Shown here in pieces: positions 53,322 to 64,000 of a DNA stretch of 64,000 bases. Location: NCBI GenBank assembly GCA_022749755.1, contig CM040446.1:4270966-4334965 (forward strand), given 5' to 3'. Made by a program: the position numbers and the translations under genes. Numbering within the stretch: position 1 is the stretch's first letter; each line of letters starts with the position of its first letter. This DNA is from Azadirachta indica. Its lineage: Eukaryota > Streptophyta > Magnoliopsida > Sapindales > Meliaceae. The notes beneath the pieces were generated by a model, which was not told the DNA's origin, did not search any database, and saw only the letters and a list, made by a program, of their open reading frames with translations.

Positions 53322-53699
53322 TTATAAATAATTTGCTCGGATCTTCTTGGAAGATGGCTTGGAAAGCGGCAAGAATATGGACTCCAGATCGTCAGGAACC
53401 TGGAAGAAACCTTGTGAAGGAACCGGAGGAAATTTTCTCTTCAGCGGCCTGGATTTCTTCGGCGCCGGCGGGCAAACCAACGGCTGCTTCAATATATGAT
53501 CAGCTGCGTGAGATGTTCTAGGCGTTCGACATTCTTCACCAATATTATCTTCATCGTCTTCGGAACAACAAAGAGGAACTTCTGCTGCTACTTCTTCTTC
53601 AAGAACAAACACTTTTTCATTACGACTAATTCTTGCAGAACCTGAAACAGTTTTAACAGGCGTAATTGGCCTGAATTCTTCAGAAATCTCCAGACCCAT
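53322..53699 (-). CDS. SIAMESE-related (SMR) cyclin-dependent kinase inhibitor
   Basis: An intronless 125-residue frame. The centre carries the SMR signature: an acidic run (SEDDEDNIGEE), then CRTPRTS (58-64), a variant of the family EECRTPTS box, then CPPAPKK (76-82) and a basic stretch (PLKRKF). The C-terminal FFQVPDDLESIF (98-109) is the conserved hydrophobic end found in many members. SMR/SIM proteins bind CDK-cyclin complexes, stop mitosis and promote endoreduplication, and many are induced by stress or hormones. The usual KIP residues after the CRTP box are replaced here by ILKQP, so cyclin binding could differ. Single-exon structure and length are typical. It is encoded on the same strand as the kinase gene but about 2.2 kb away, with its own upstream region, so no shared transcription is expected. 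Confidence 0.85.
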   Translation of the reverse strand: MGLEISEEFRPITPVKTVSGSARISRNEKVFVLEEEVAAEVPLCCSEDDEDNIGEECRTPRTSHAADHILKQPLVCPPAPKKSRPLKRKFPPVPSQGFFQVPDDLESIFLPLSKPSSKKIRANYL

Positions 53700-53749
53700 C
53701 TGGGGATAATTGTGAAGACGAATTAATGTTTGAGAGGCTATGGATATAT

Positions 53750-53750
<1 letters not shown>

Positions 53751-53786
<36 letters not shown>
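53751..53786. repeat. (GA)n microsatellite in the probable SMR leader
   Basis: About 17 GA units broken once by AAA, 50-90 bases before the SMR start codon; CT on the sense strand, as often seen in plant 5' leaders. Confidence 0.95.
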
Positions 53787-54075
53787 GATAGATAGTGAAT
53801 AGAATGTGGACGTGATGGGTACAGATTAGAATGATGAAGAAGGATAAACGAATAAAGAAGACTTGGAAGAGTGAGAGGGAGTGTATGTGAATGAGAAAGA
53901 CATAAAATGACAAAATTTAAATAAAAAGAAAGAAGTTAAGCAGTAAAGAGGATATGTATTGTTTTGTATTGGTGGCGTGGAAGTGAGTGTCGAAAAGTAG
54001 CAGCTTTTTAACTGACACAATGTTCTTTTTCTCATGTGGTCTCTCCCAATTCTTACCCCTTTTTTCATCACTTCT

Positions 54076-54103
54076 TTTGTTTGTTTGTTTGTTTGTTTGT
54101 TTG
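54076..54103. repeat. (TTTG)7 microsatellite
   Basis: Seven tetranucleotide units about 380 bases upstream of the SMR gene. Confidence 0.95.
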
Positions 54104-56645
54104 TGCATTCTAGTCAACTTCTCCTAATCCATGTGTTGTTTCTTTTTCTTCTTGCACAATTATTACCCGAGCTAACTTATTACCTTAGTAAGATTATGTT
54201 TGTAAATTGCTAACTTATTACCTTAGCAAAATTATGTTTGTAATCGTTGTGTTCTAACAGCTGTAAATGGACTCCATCATCATTTGATTCAATTCGGGTG
54301 GAGGATAAGGATTTAATTACTTGTAATTTATAATGAAGACTAATTTTTATCTTAAAGAAGTAGGTTTTATTAAAATTAAGACTAAATTTTTTTGCCGACA
54401 TCAAATTAGATTTCATTTAAATTAAGTATAAGTTTATGAGAGCACTAAATTAAATTTGATCAAGATTTTTGGTATATTCTATGTGTAATTTATAATAATT
54501 TTTTAAATATATCTTACTCTATTATAAAAGATAAAATTTTTTCTAAATCATAATAACTATAAACAATCTGTTTTATAATAAAAAAAAATGTTTGTAATAT
54601 AACGATTGCAACGTAGGATTTCCTTTTTGAACATGAAAAATGAAATGTTTTATTGTAATTTTTTTTTTACTGTTAAAAAACTCATGTAAGATTGTCTAAG
54701 AGCCTCATCATTGTAGTTAATAATAATATATTGTATTTGAAGTCAAATGGCACGGTTAACCTAGTTGTTGGCATGTCTGCTCGATATCAAACTGAGGCTT
54801 TGAGAATATATTTGAAATTCTTTTTTAATTTTATTATTAAAAATATTTAATTACTTATTCTTTTTGCATATACTTATATTTAATTAGTCTCTAACAGATA
54901 TAAATTTCGAACAATTTTAGATACTAAATTAATTTCACCTCAAATTAAGAATAAATTAAAAATGGAATTTCAAAAGTTTTAATTGATGTTCTCCCAGTAA
55001 TTTTTTTTTTATTTACTTTTATTAATGTTATGGTTAATTAATTTATTTTTAATGAATATTAGAGTGGGGAATCACAGGCCTGAATGTAAAACCAGAAAAG
55101 AGAAAAGGAAATGGTAAGCAAAAAGGTTGCGTAAGATTTAAAAGTAATAGAGTGGTAGGTACGTAGTTAGTGGCAAAAGCTGCTGGGGTCACATGTCTTG
55201 TGGTAGGATAATTAAATAATAATAATATATTATTAATATTATTGTTATAACTATAATCTTAGCCCTGTAGCCTATAGGTGTTGTGTTATAATGTGATCTA
55301 CAGTTAATCAGATGAAAGTAAATACGACAAATAAATAAATAAATAATTTAGAGGATGAGATGAGGTCAAGACATTGGACATGTGATTGATCTCTTTTGCA
55401 GGAGCATTCTATTAGCTTTGCTTCATCAAGAGCAGAAGGAATCTCCCATTTGGTAAAGGTGTAGTTTTTGTTATTATATATATATATATATATATACACA
55501 TATATATATAAAAGAAATTTGATAATTTTTTTATAATTTTAAAATATTTTATTTTATATGCATATTACATCATTTGAATTGAAAAACAAAATAGAATACT
55601 ACTACTTCAAATGTAAAGTAATATTACTTCTATTTACACAATTCAATTACGATTTATTTATTCAAATGGATCCACTTATTTTTTTCCCAAAAAATCACCA
55701 ATCTTTTATGCTCAATGCTTCATATGAAGTGTTTTTTTTTTTTTATCATTTTTTAACCAAAAACAATTTCATATTAGAGTGTATATCCATATTGTTAGAT
55801 CATTTATACAAACTCATTCTTGTAAATTTTGAAGCAACAATATTATAGTATTGTCATATTTACTGTATTTTCGTCTAAATAAATAAAATTTAATGGAGTA
55901 AAAGAAAAATAATTATATGCGATATAATCTAAAAAAAATTTGTATACAAATTTTCTAGTGTAATATTATTGAGATAATTCATGTGAAATAATAAAAGAAA
56001 ATAGTCAATATTTTGTGAAAATTTGGAACCAAACAAAAAACATGGTCTATTGAGATTGTTTTTTTTTTCATAAACAAGAAATAGTGTAAGACATAATAAA
56101 TAAAAGAAAAAACAAAATTTGGCTTTATAATATTAGTTGCTTATTTTTATAATAGTAGACATATAGTTTATCCTATCATTTCAAAAGGGGATAATAATGA
56201 TTTTTTTTTTTTGAAAACATAAAAATGCATTGGAAATTCTGCTCCCAAAATAATTGTAAAATAGTTCATTAATGGGCGTAAAATGTTACTTCGAATCTTT
56301 TAGGGTTCACAACGTTGGAAGGCTGGCTCGAGTGCTTATTGGGCTTGCTTGGGGCTTATAATGTCTTATTTCTGCGAAGGCCCAATATCAAATGGAATTG
56401 AACCAAAAAACAAAGTGTATGTGCCATATTTAGCCTGAGCCTATAACAAGCTGTGTTCGGCTCGTATAACATAAAAAAAATTCATTCATTAAACTTTACG
56501 TATTTTAGAAAATCAGTAGTTATTGAACTGGCCCATCCATAGTTTAGCACGTCTCACACGGCCCGGATTTTATGGACCATGCTAAATAAATTTTTTCTAA
56601 TGCGGGCCCAAATCAGTCCAATACTGTTTATTTATCGATTTTTAG

Positions 56646-56755
56646 TGCGTTTAATAAGAGGTATTATACTATATTAAATTATAATAGAATAAATTATATT
56701 AAACTGTAATAGATTATATTAAATAAAATTTAATATAATACTATATTTAGTGTGA
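56646..56755. mobile_element. Small MITE-like element
   Basis: The left end GTGCGTTTAATAAGAGGTAT followed by ACTATATTAAATT matches the reverse complement of the right end, CACACTAAATATAGTATTAT followed by ATTAAATT. An internal ATTATATTAAA motif is repeated. The total is about 110 bp with no coding capacity. Modest similarity in AT-rich DNA, so moderate confidence only. Confidence 0.4.
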
Positions 56756-57725
56756 AATTATATTACAAGATACTAATTGTACAAAATAATTTTTAAAATT
56801 TTTTTAATTATAAATTATTCTTTTTAATTAATAATTAAATATTTTAAAAAATTATTATTTTAAAAAACTATTTTAAAAATTTTATTTTTAAAAAAATAAA
56901 CAAAAATTGTACAATATAGACTTGACTTAAAGGGGAGGGGTTGGTCAAGTTTGAGGGTCTGAACTATATTATTTTTAATTTTTATACAGTATAATCGCTG
57001 CACCAAATTTACAACCAAAAAAAATTGTTCTAAATAGTGAAATAGTATAGTCCACACACGCCTGTCAAACATATTCTTTACGTATAGTCTACTGAAATTA
57101 AATAAAAAATTTACTCTGAGGTCAAATATCTTAATAAATTTAGTTGTCATTTGAAAAAATATGCACCCAACTTGAATGAAATTTGTCTAATGACTTTCAC
57201 TTACAGAAGAATTGAACCCTTATCAGGATTTAGATTTGGAGAACAGCGGTACCATCCTATGCTTTAGCGTTAGTGCAGCATATAAACAAAAGATTTAATA
57301 TATCGGAGGCAGCCAACAGAACAGCTTGTACTGGCAGAGACGGGGCTCAAGTCCCGGCAAGCCTGCATTATTAAATAAGCGAAACAGATCTTTACTGCTA
57401 CCGCAGATCACTCAATTTTGCCTAACTCATGTGCACTCAACGAGTACTCTGCCGAGCCTCAAGCTTTCTTTTCCAACTATTTTATTTATTTTACACGTAA
57501 TTATCTTATCATAATATCATCAATTATATTCTTTTGTTCGCTGAACGGGTACTTTGGCGAAGCTCCAGGTTTTTTTTTTTCCCAATTATAACGCGTATTA
57601 ATCTAACCGGAATCTATCTACAAAATATCCAAAGTTATATTTTTATTCTTTTTGCTGAAAGTATTCTGCAACTTTCATATTTTTAATCACCATTCATCAG
57701 AATCCATAGCTCTGAATTTTTTATC

Positions 57726-57732
57726 TATAAAT
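57726..57732 (+). promoter_or_regulatory. TATA box candidate of PIN2
   Basis: TATAAAT stands about 225 bases before the PIN2 ATG, with a CT- and GAAG-rich leader between. Position and sequence fit a plant core promoter; the transcription start would be near 57757. Confidence 0.5.
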
Positions 57733-57950
57733 GAAGACAAAGAGCCAGTCCAGTCTCCCTCTCTGGTCTCATCTTCATTAGAACAAGAAGAAGAGAAACA
57801 AACAATTCTGTCTCTTTTTCTTCCTCCCCCGTTCATGTATGTTTCCTTCATTTCCAGTTTAATAAGTTAACCAGAAGTTCTCCAAATTTATTTCTTCATC
57901 TCTATTTCTGCTTTAATTAAGTTCTCGATTGTTTTCTTTCTTCCTTCGCC

Positions 57951-60362
57951 ATGATTACTGGTAAAGATATATACGATGTTCTTGCAGCGATTGTTCCTTT
58001 ATATGTTGCTATGCTATTAGCCTACGGCTCTGTCCGATGGTGGAAAATCTTCACACCAGACCAATGCTCCGGCATCAATCGATTTGTTGCTGTGTTTGCT
58101 GTCCCATTGCTTTCTTTCCATTTCATTTCTTCCAATGATCCTTATGCTATGAACTATCACTTCATCGCTGCGGATTCTCTCCAGAAAGTGGTCATTCTGT
58201 TCGCTCTTTTCCTCTGGCAAGCTTTCACAAAGCATGGGAATCTCGAGTGGATGATCACTCTCTTCTCCCTCTCTACTCTCCCCAACACTCTTGTTATGGG
58301 AATCCCACTTCTGAAAGCTATGTACGGAGATTATTCGGGGAGTTTGATGGTGCAAATTGTTGTTTTGCAGAGTGTAATTTGGTATACACTTATGCTTTTC
58401 ATGTTTGAGTATAGAGGAGCCAAGCTACTCATCACCGAGCAATTTCCTGAGACTGCTGGCTCTATTACTTCCTTCCGGGTTGATTCTGATGTTGTTTCGC
58501 TCAACGGTCGTGAGCCGTTGCAGGCAGATGCAGAGATTGGAGACGATGGTAAACTCCATGTTGTTGTGAGAAGATCTGGCGCATCTTCCATGGTTTCTTC
58601 TTTCAATAAATCTCATGGATTGAACTCGTTAAATATGACACCACGAGCTTCAAATCTGACTGGTGTAGAGATATATTCTGTACAATCTTCTCGAGAACCA
58701 ACGCCAAGAGCATCGAGCTTCAACCAAAATGATTTTTATGCCATGTTTGCTAGTAAAGCTCCAAGTCCAAAGCATGGATACACAAATAGTTTCCAGGGTG
58801 GTATCGGAGACGTTTATTCATTGCAGTCTTCAAAAGGACCGACGCCAAGGACTTCAAATTTCGACGAGGAGATGTTTAAGATTGGGAAGAAACGAGGAGG
58901 AAGGAGCATGAGCGGTGAGTTGTTTAATGGCGGAGTGGTTTCTTCCTATCCGCCTCCGAATCCCATGTTCTCGGGAGGTACGAGCGCTGGCGCAAGGAAG
59001 AAGGAAAGTGGTGGTAGTGGAGCCATGCCGAATAAAGAGCTTCACATGTTTGTTTGGAGCTCTAGTGCATCTCCGGTTTCTGAAGGCAATTTGAGACATG
59101 CTGTTAACAGAGCTGCTTCCACAGACTTTGCAGCCATGGAATCTTCAAAAGCCGGCCTTCCGCATGAAAGCAGTAATGCTGCTTCTAAAGGTAATAACCC
59201 ACTTTCCATATTTGTTTCTTAATGATTTTAACTGCATGTAAATTATATACCGATCTGTTTATGATGAAATTTTTGTCGACACAGCCATGCAGGAGCTAAT
59301 TGAAAACATGAGTCCAGCAAGGAAATTCAATGGAGAAAGAGATCTTGAAATAGAGGAAGGAAAGTTCCCCACGAGTGCTTCTCCCTTCAGTGCTTGTCAG
59401 AAGAAGATGGACATGGAAGAAGCAGAAGCAGGAAAGAAACACCAGATGCCTCCAGCAAGTGTGATGACTAGACTCATTCTTATTATGGTTTGGAGGAAAC
59501 TCATCAGAAACCCCAACACTTACTCCAGTCTTCTAGGCCTCATTTGGTCTCTCATTTCATTTAGGTATATCTCAGGAAATCCAATCAATATTATTGCCTT
59601 TTGATCCTGCATTAATAATGGATAATCAATTCTTATCGTAATCACAAATATTTTCATTTGATTTTCATTTCCAGGTGGCACATCAAAATGCCTTCCATTG
59701 TGCAAGGATCGATATCAATATTATCTGATGCAGGCCTGGGAATGGCCATGTTCAGTCTAGGTATTTATTCATTTATTTTTTTACTTATTAATTTTATTAA
59801 ATTATTCATTGAAATGAGTATTAATTTGCACGCATTTTAAAAATATTTAATTACTTATTATAGGTTTATTCATGGCACTACAACCAAAGATCATAGCTTG
59901 TGGAAAATCAGTGGCAACATTTGCAATGGCTGTAAGATTTTTGACTGGCCCTGCTGTGATTGCTGCAACTTCCATTGCTATTGGTCTTCGAGGTGGTCTT
60001 CTTCATATTGCAATTGTTCAGGTACCCCACCATATATAATCTGTTGTGACTCATAATTTATTGCCAGATTTGAAAGACTCAAACAATTTTCTTCATTTGA
60101 TTCTGCTGCCAGGCAGCACTTCCCCAAGGTATTGTTCCATTCGTCTTTGCCAAGGAATATAATGTTCATCCAGACATACTTAGCACTGCGTAAGTTAATT
60201 AATTTAATTAATCTCTTCATCAATTTTCCAACCAATATTTGATAAAAATAATTGAATATATCAAGAAAACTAAGAGTTATTTCAATTTTTTACAGGGTTA
60301 TATTTGGAATGCTGGTTGCTTTGCCCATTACAATACTCTACTATATTCTTCTGGGGCTTTAA
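57951..60362 (+). CDS. PIN2: Auxin efflux carrier PIN2 (EIR1/AGR1 type)
   Basis: Six exons: 57951-59190, 59285-59564, 59675-59760, 59864-60021, 60113-60189 and 60296-60362, all GT-AG with consistent phases; 635 aa (Arabidopsis PIN2 has 647). PIN proteins export auxin across the plasma membrane; PIN2 drives shootward flow in root epidermis and cortex and is needed for gravitropism. The N-terminus [20 protein letters not shown] and VSFNKSHG-type loop features match PIN2 rather than PIN1 or PIN3. Five N-terminal and five C-terminal membrane helices flank a long hydrophilic loop (about 160-475). The loop carries three TPRxS phosphorylation motifs (Ser234, Ser255, Ser302), corresponding by memory to the PINOID sites of Arabidopsis PIN2. 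The internalisation motif NPNTY follows in exon 2. The carrier ends in YYILLGL. The first exon holds the whole N-terminal bundle and most of the loop, as in other long PINs. A TATA-like box lies at 57726. Confidence 0.96.
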
Positions 60363-61898
60363 TTTCGTCAGATGCAAAAGAAAAGAGAAAATTATACACT
60401 ACTACTGTAAATCCAACTCAGGCTTAGGTGGAAGGATAAATAAAATTAATTTCTCAGGAAAAAAAAGGGGAAAAAGCCATTGGATTCAGTGCTTGCGCCG
60501 GAAATTGTATCATCATCATCATCATCATCATCTTCTTCTACTGCATGTGATCATTGGATATCAAAGTAGCTTCCCATTCAATCATTTAGTTATTAACTGA
60601 TTTCACCGTTTAGTTAGGTAATTATTAGGATTAGATTATTATTTAGAGATTAATCAAATTGTAAGAGAAAGGCTAGATACATTTGTATTTTGCTATTTTA
60701 TTATTAATTTGTTACACTGATATCCATGTAGGTCTTTATCTTTGACTCAACAAAGAGTTTTAAAATCTTCATTAACGTACCATTAATTAATTTCTTTATT
60801 CATTTATTTGTATATTAATTATGTAGTTAATTTACATTGGAAAACAACTTTTTATTGTATGTATTGTTTTAAAATTAAGATTTGGCAACAACAAAGCAAG
60901 AAATGGTTGAAGATTCTGAATAACATTAATTTACTTGTTAATATAGATGGATTTGCCTTTACAACTTTGGAGAGTTGAAATATAAGACAAATGAGTTGAA
61001 TTTGCTTCTATTGTTTTTTGCTTTTAATGGAAATTAAACAATTAAATAATTAATTGATGTCTTGTTTGAGGTTGTTTTCAAGAAATATAAAATTATTTCC
61101 TTCACAATATTTGGACTTGAAAAGCAAATAATAAAGCAGATAATGGCCAATTGAGAAGTGATTCAATAATATTTTAACACAATTTGACAACTATTTTGAG
61201 AAGTAAACGAGGGGTTCTATACAAAATTTATTATCAAATTACAATCTTTTATTAATATAATAATTAACAATATATCATTTAATAATTTCTTAAAGGAATA
61301 TATGAAGTCAGCCTCCAAAAGTTCGCTCTGAAATATCTCAATTAATTGTCAATCTATTCTAATCCATTGATTAATAAACTTTGATTTTAGATTTATTCCA
61401 TGTAAATTCCAATATCTAACAAATCGATGAATTTGAATATTAAGCCTTTTTAATCCCTAAAATTTAATTGATTAATCACTAACAAAAGACAATTTGGTAC
61501 CCAAGTTAATGTTCTGAATAGTTTATTAACTCACTATTTATCATCAGTTCAAATAATTTTAAATCAAATTCACCGTATGATCTCGTAATTTTCAAATTCA
61601 ATTTATATTTATCGTCGAAGAGAAGAAAAATTTGTTAAACTCCTCTAACCTAATAATTTAAAATTTTTAAATGAAATGATCGAACTGAAACTAATAATAA
61701 TATATTTTTGTATAAGTTACTTTTAGTATATTCTATTTGTCGATTATTAAGAAAATTCTAAAACTGTTCTGATTAAAATATAATTTTTTAATTAAATTTT
61801 GAATTAATAAGTCCTTCTAATTACATACAATTTCTTACACTATTTACAAACTATTAAATTTAAATACCATTGAGAAATTTTTACCTAATCTGATATCA
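60363..61898. other. PIN2 3' UTR and AT-rich flank, no gene seen
   Basis: The 3' UTR has an ATC microsatellite (60509-60532). The rest is AT-rich with no protein-like frame; a relative of the palindromic element family (CAAACTATTAAATTTAAATA) is seen at about 61846-61866. Confidence 0.6.
60509..60532. repeat. (ATC)8 microsatellite in the PIN2 3' UTR
   Basis: About eight perfect units roughly 150 bases after the PIN2 stop codon. Confidence 0.95.
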
Positions 61899-62442
61899 TT
61901 TGAGAGTAAGAGCACTTGACTTGAAATTCAAATCAACTCATCCAAAATGAGCTCACCTTATCTAGTTTCAGCACTAACTCATCCAAAATGATTTCATTTC
62001 AAATTCTGTTTAGATCATTTAAAAAGAACTCATTCGAATTCTGTTCAGATCATCTAAAAAAGAGTTCATCTAAGTTTTATTCAAATTATCTAAAAGAGAG
62101 TCAATCCGAGTTCTATTAAGATTATCTAAAAAAGAGCTCATCTTTTGTTCAGGTTATTCAACATGAGAGAAAATATATAACGGATAAGAGAGCAATTAAT
62201 GAGAAAAATAATTACCCATTATCCCTTCATTAAGGCTCATAAAAACGATGTCAGTTACAAAAAATTCATTCGACCGTTACTTCAACAAATCAAGTATAAA
62301 AAGGGGATAATAAATAAAGAGAGGTATGAAATTCTCAACACCAAAATATAAACTCTTTAAATTCTCTTTTATACTTCTCACATTATTTCTACAAGAAAAC
62401 CAATTGCGTGTTGCATACCGATGATCAAAAAATTGTATCAAC
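61899..62442 (+). mobile_element. Candidate solo LTR fragment
   Basis: The block resembles a plant LTR in layout: a U3-like part with tandem repeats (62026-62152), then a core-promoter-like TATAAAAAGGGG at about 62296-62307, a CT-rich stretch (62348-62390), and a U5-like end reading ATCAAAAAATTGTATCAACA (about 62423-62442). It is bounded by TG (61899) and CA (62442). No pol or gag sequence and no second LTR occur in the window. The ends and class are uncertain. Confidence 0.4.
62026..62152. repeat. 36-bp tandem repeat array
   Basis: Units begin at 62026, 62062, 62098 and 62134 (the last is partial), each as GA(A/G)(C/T)TCATC-like followed by a T-rich middle and ATCTAAAAAAG or a close variant. 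The period is exactly 36 across all copies despite substitutions. A longer related unit of about 50 bp precedes it (61976-62025). It lies inside the candidate LTR. Confidence 0.8.
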
Positions 62443-64000
62443 AAATACTTTTAACTATTGAGATTAAATCGAAATTCATGATAAGTGTTTGAACAACTTT
62501 TAAGAATATATTTTGTATTTAGCATTATTAAACAAGCAAATCGTCATTCCAATCAATCTCCGGCTAAATTACATGGATTCATAGAATCTTTATTAATTAA
62601 TTTGATAATATATATACATAATTAATTATTTACTTAATTAACTTGTTTAGATGCTTGAAAGCATGTGACATGATTATAATAATAAAAGGCAAATCTAAAA
62701 GGAAATTTTGATGAAGATGCTAATCAAATTCAAAGACAAAACTTGCCTTTTTGTATGTACCATCTAAGGTTAATATATTAATAAACAAATAAATAAATAA
62801 GTAATTTATATTTATTTTTATATGGTAGAGTTGCAATGCAGGTTTTCTTTCACATTCATGTTTCAGAGTTTTCAATTTTCTTTCAGTTGCCCATGTTACT
62901 ATGTTCCAAAAACTTTTATTAATTTAAGAAATTAAACTCAATATCTTGTTCTTTAATAAATTCATATTGAATTTATTATGGTAAACAAATGGAATCTATA
63001 TAATCCTATAAAGTTAAATAAAATTAAGTAAATAAATATTTATGAAAATAAAATCCTTCTGTAATATGAATGTTTGAATTTTAATAAAATGCAAACGTTA
63101 AAAATATTGACTTAAATAATTTGAACATCCTACTTTTTTAAATATTTAAAGTTTTTAAATCGATACTTCATAAGCTAAAATGCAGCTCATTTTTTAAATA
63201 ATATATATATATAAAGATAAATCAATAATTTTATATTTTTACACATATTCATACACTATTTTGTAGATCGTTGAATTTAAACACCTTCAAACAGTTGAAA
63301 TTGAATATAGTATATGTATTAATTACATTTATCAAATATAATCTTAACAGTTAGAAATGCTTAGATCTAATAGTTAACAATTGATATTTTATAAAAAATA
63401 TGGGTCACCATTTGTATAGACACACACTAAATTGTTTATGTCACGTCTAGTTTGTTGCATGTGCTGAAAATTTATTTTGAAAAAGCAAATATAACTACAC
63501 ATAAAATTAGGATAACTTAATCCAACTCAATTATGTGATCATATAATATTATTAATAATAATAATTTTCTTATTTGAACATCCAAAGTTAGGTTTTACAA
63601 TAATAGAATTATAATAGGTTTTGATTTTGTAAGTTTTAAGTTTAAACTGATATGGAGAAAATAAAGTTAGAATATAATTATACCGACCTTCTCTGTTACG
63701 GATCTTCACATCTTTTAAAACGTAAATGTTGAGTACATTAATTATGTAATAATACAAAAATGATACTATTTTATACAAACTATTGTATAGACTTGTTCAA
63801 ATTGGTATTTTAAAAGTTACCAATGTTAAGTACGAAGATGTGTGTGTGTGTTTGTGTGTGTGTGAATTAAAATGAACGAAAAAAGAAAGTTGAAATTGAA
63901 CTTAAAGGTCAACGGTCTGGTAGCAAGTTTCAAGATCACTCTTGTCTTTCTTTGTACTTCAATTGTAGTTCCCAATAATTTATTTAACTTAACAAGCTTT
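62443..64000. other. AT-rich intergenic DNA, no gene seen
   Basis: AT-rich sequence with a GT microsatellite at about 63838-63863. The minus-strand frame at 63539-63778 is Ile/Lys/Tyr-rich low complexity and not convincing. The region 63220-63430 contains weak inverted-repeat structure reminiscent of the 5301-5534 element, but I could not define the ends. Confidence 0.55.

Larger units (their letters stand above)
53700..57950. other. Intergenic between divergent SMR and PIN2 genes
   Basis: SMR upstream region, then long AT-rich DNA with poly-T runs and a TA microsatellite (55473-55509). A tRNA-like/SINE-like patch at about 54735-54800 (GGTTAACCTAGTTGTTGGCATG, then CAAACTGAGG) is too degraded to call. 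A MITE-like palindrome lies at 56646-56755. The last 600 bases are the PIN2 promoter. Frames at 55558-55848 and 57326-57514 look non-coding. Confidence 0.55.

Noticed and set aside
54735..54800. Possible SINE head with box A/B-like sequence
   Set aside because: Only loose similarity to polymerase III boxes, no clear 3' end or target duplication.
58331..58606. Antisense open frames inside PIN2 exon 1 (also 58017-58355, 58854-59099)
   Set aside because: Shadows of the strongly supported PIN2 frame caused by codon bias.
62026..62152. CRISPR-like array of 36-bp repeats
   Set aside because: Units are contiguous without spacers, diverged, and lie in plant nuclear DNA; this is an ordinary tandem repeat.

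Overview
The window is nuclear DNA from a dicotyledonous plant. Genes are intron-rich with GT-AG junctions, intergenic DNA is very AT-rich, and every recognisable protein has a plant-specific or plant-typical form (PIN auxin carrier, CLE peptide, SIAMESE-related inhibitor, PIRL leucine-rich repeat protein, plasma-membrane autoinhibited Ca2+-ATPase). The species cannot be fixed from the sequence alone.

Layout. (1) 1-2011, + strand: 3' part of a lysine/serine/glutamate-rich nucleolar protein with an SRP40 C-terminal domain. (2) 2012-18550: about 16 kb without a supportable protein gene, rich in microsatellites, palindromic MITE-like elements, a long foldback at 11391-12127, a 141-bp tandem duplication and two related leader-like segments. 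(3) 19280-34800, +: an ACA8/ACA10-type Ca2+-ATPase in about 34 exons, including one GC-AG intron. (4) 35487-38546, -: a choline monooxygenase-like Rieske oxygenase, 10 exons, convergent with the ATPase. (5) 42132-45148, +: a PIRL protein, 3 exons. (6) 46770-47006, -: a 78-residue CLE prepropeptide. (7) 48849-51136, -: a receptor-like kinase with almost no ectodomain, 7 exons. (8) 53322-53699, -: a single-exon SIAMESE-related CDK inhibitor. (9) 57951-60362, +: the auxin efflux carrier PIN2, 6 exons. (10) 60363-64000: AT-rich DNA with an LTR-like fragment carrying exact 36-bp tandem repeats.

The genes are not an operon and no single pathway unites them. The clearest large-scale signal is gene order. 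From memory of Arabidopsis loci, SRP40-ACA8-PIN2 lie together on chromosome 5 (At5g57120, At5g57110, At5g57090) and ACA10-CMO-PIRL7 lie together on chromosome 4 (At4g29900, At4g29890, At4g29880). This window holds both sets around one ATPase gene, as expected for a region that was duplicated and then differentially lost in the Arabidopsis lineage. Several genes have roles in growth and signalling (Ca2+ export, auxin transport, CLE peptide, CDK inhibitor), but co-regulation is not shown by the sequence.

Exon boundaries were derived by hand from reading frame, splice dinucleotides and family similarity. No search was run. I did not find a convincing new protein system; the most unusual items are the merged synteny block, the foldback element, the duplicated leader-like segments, the GC-AG intron and the ectodomain-poor kinase.
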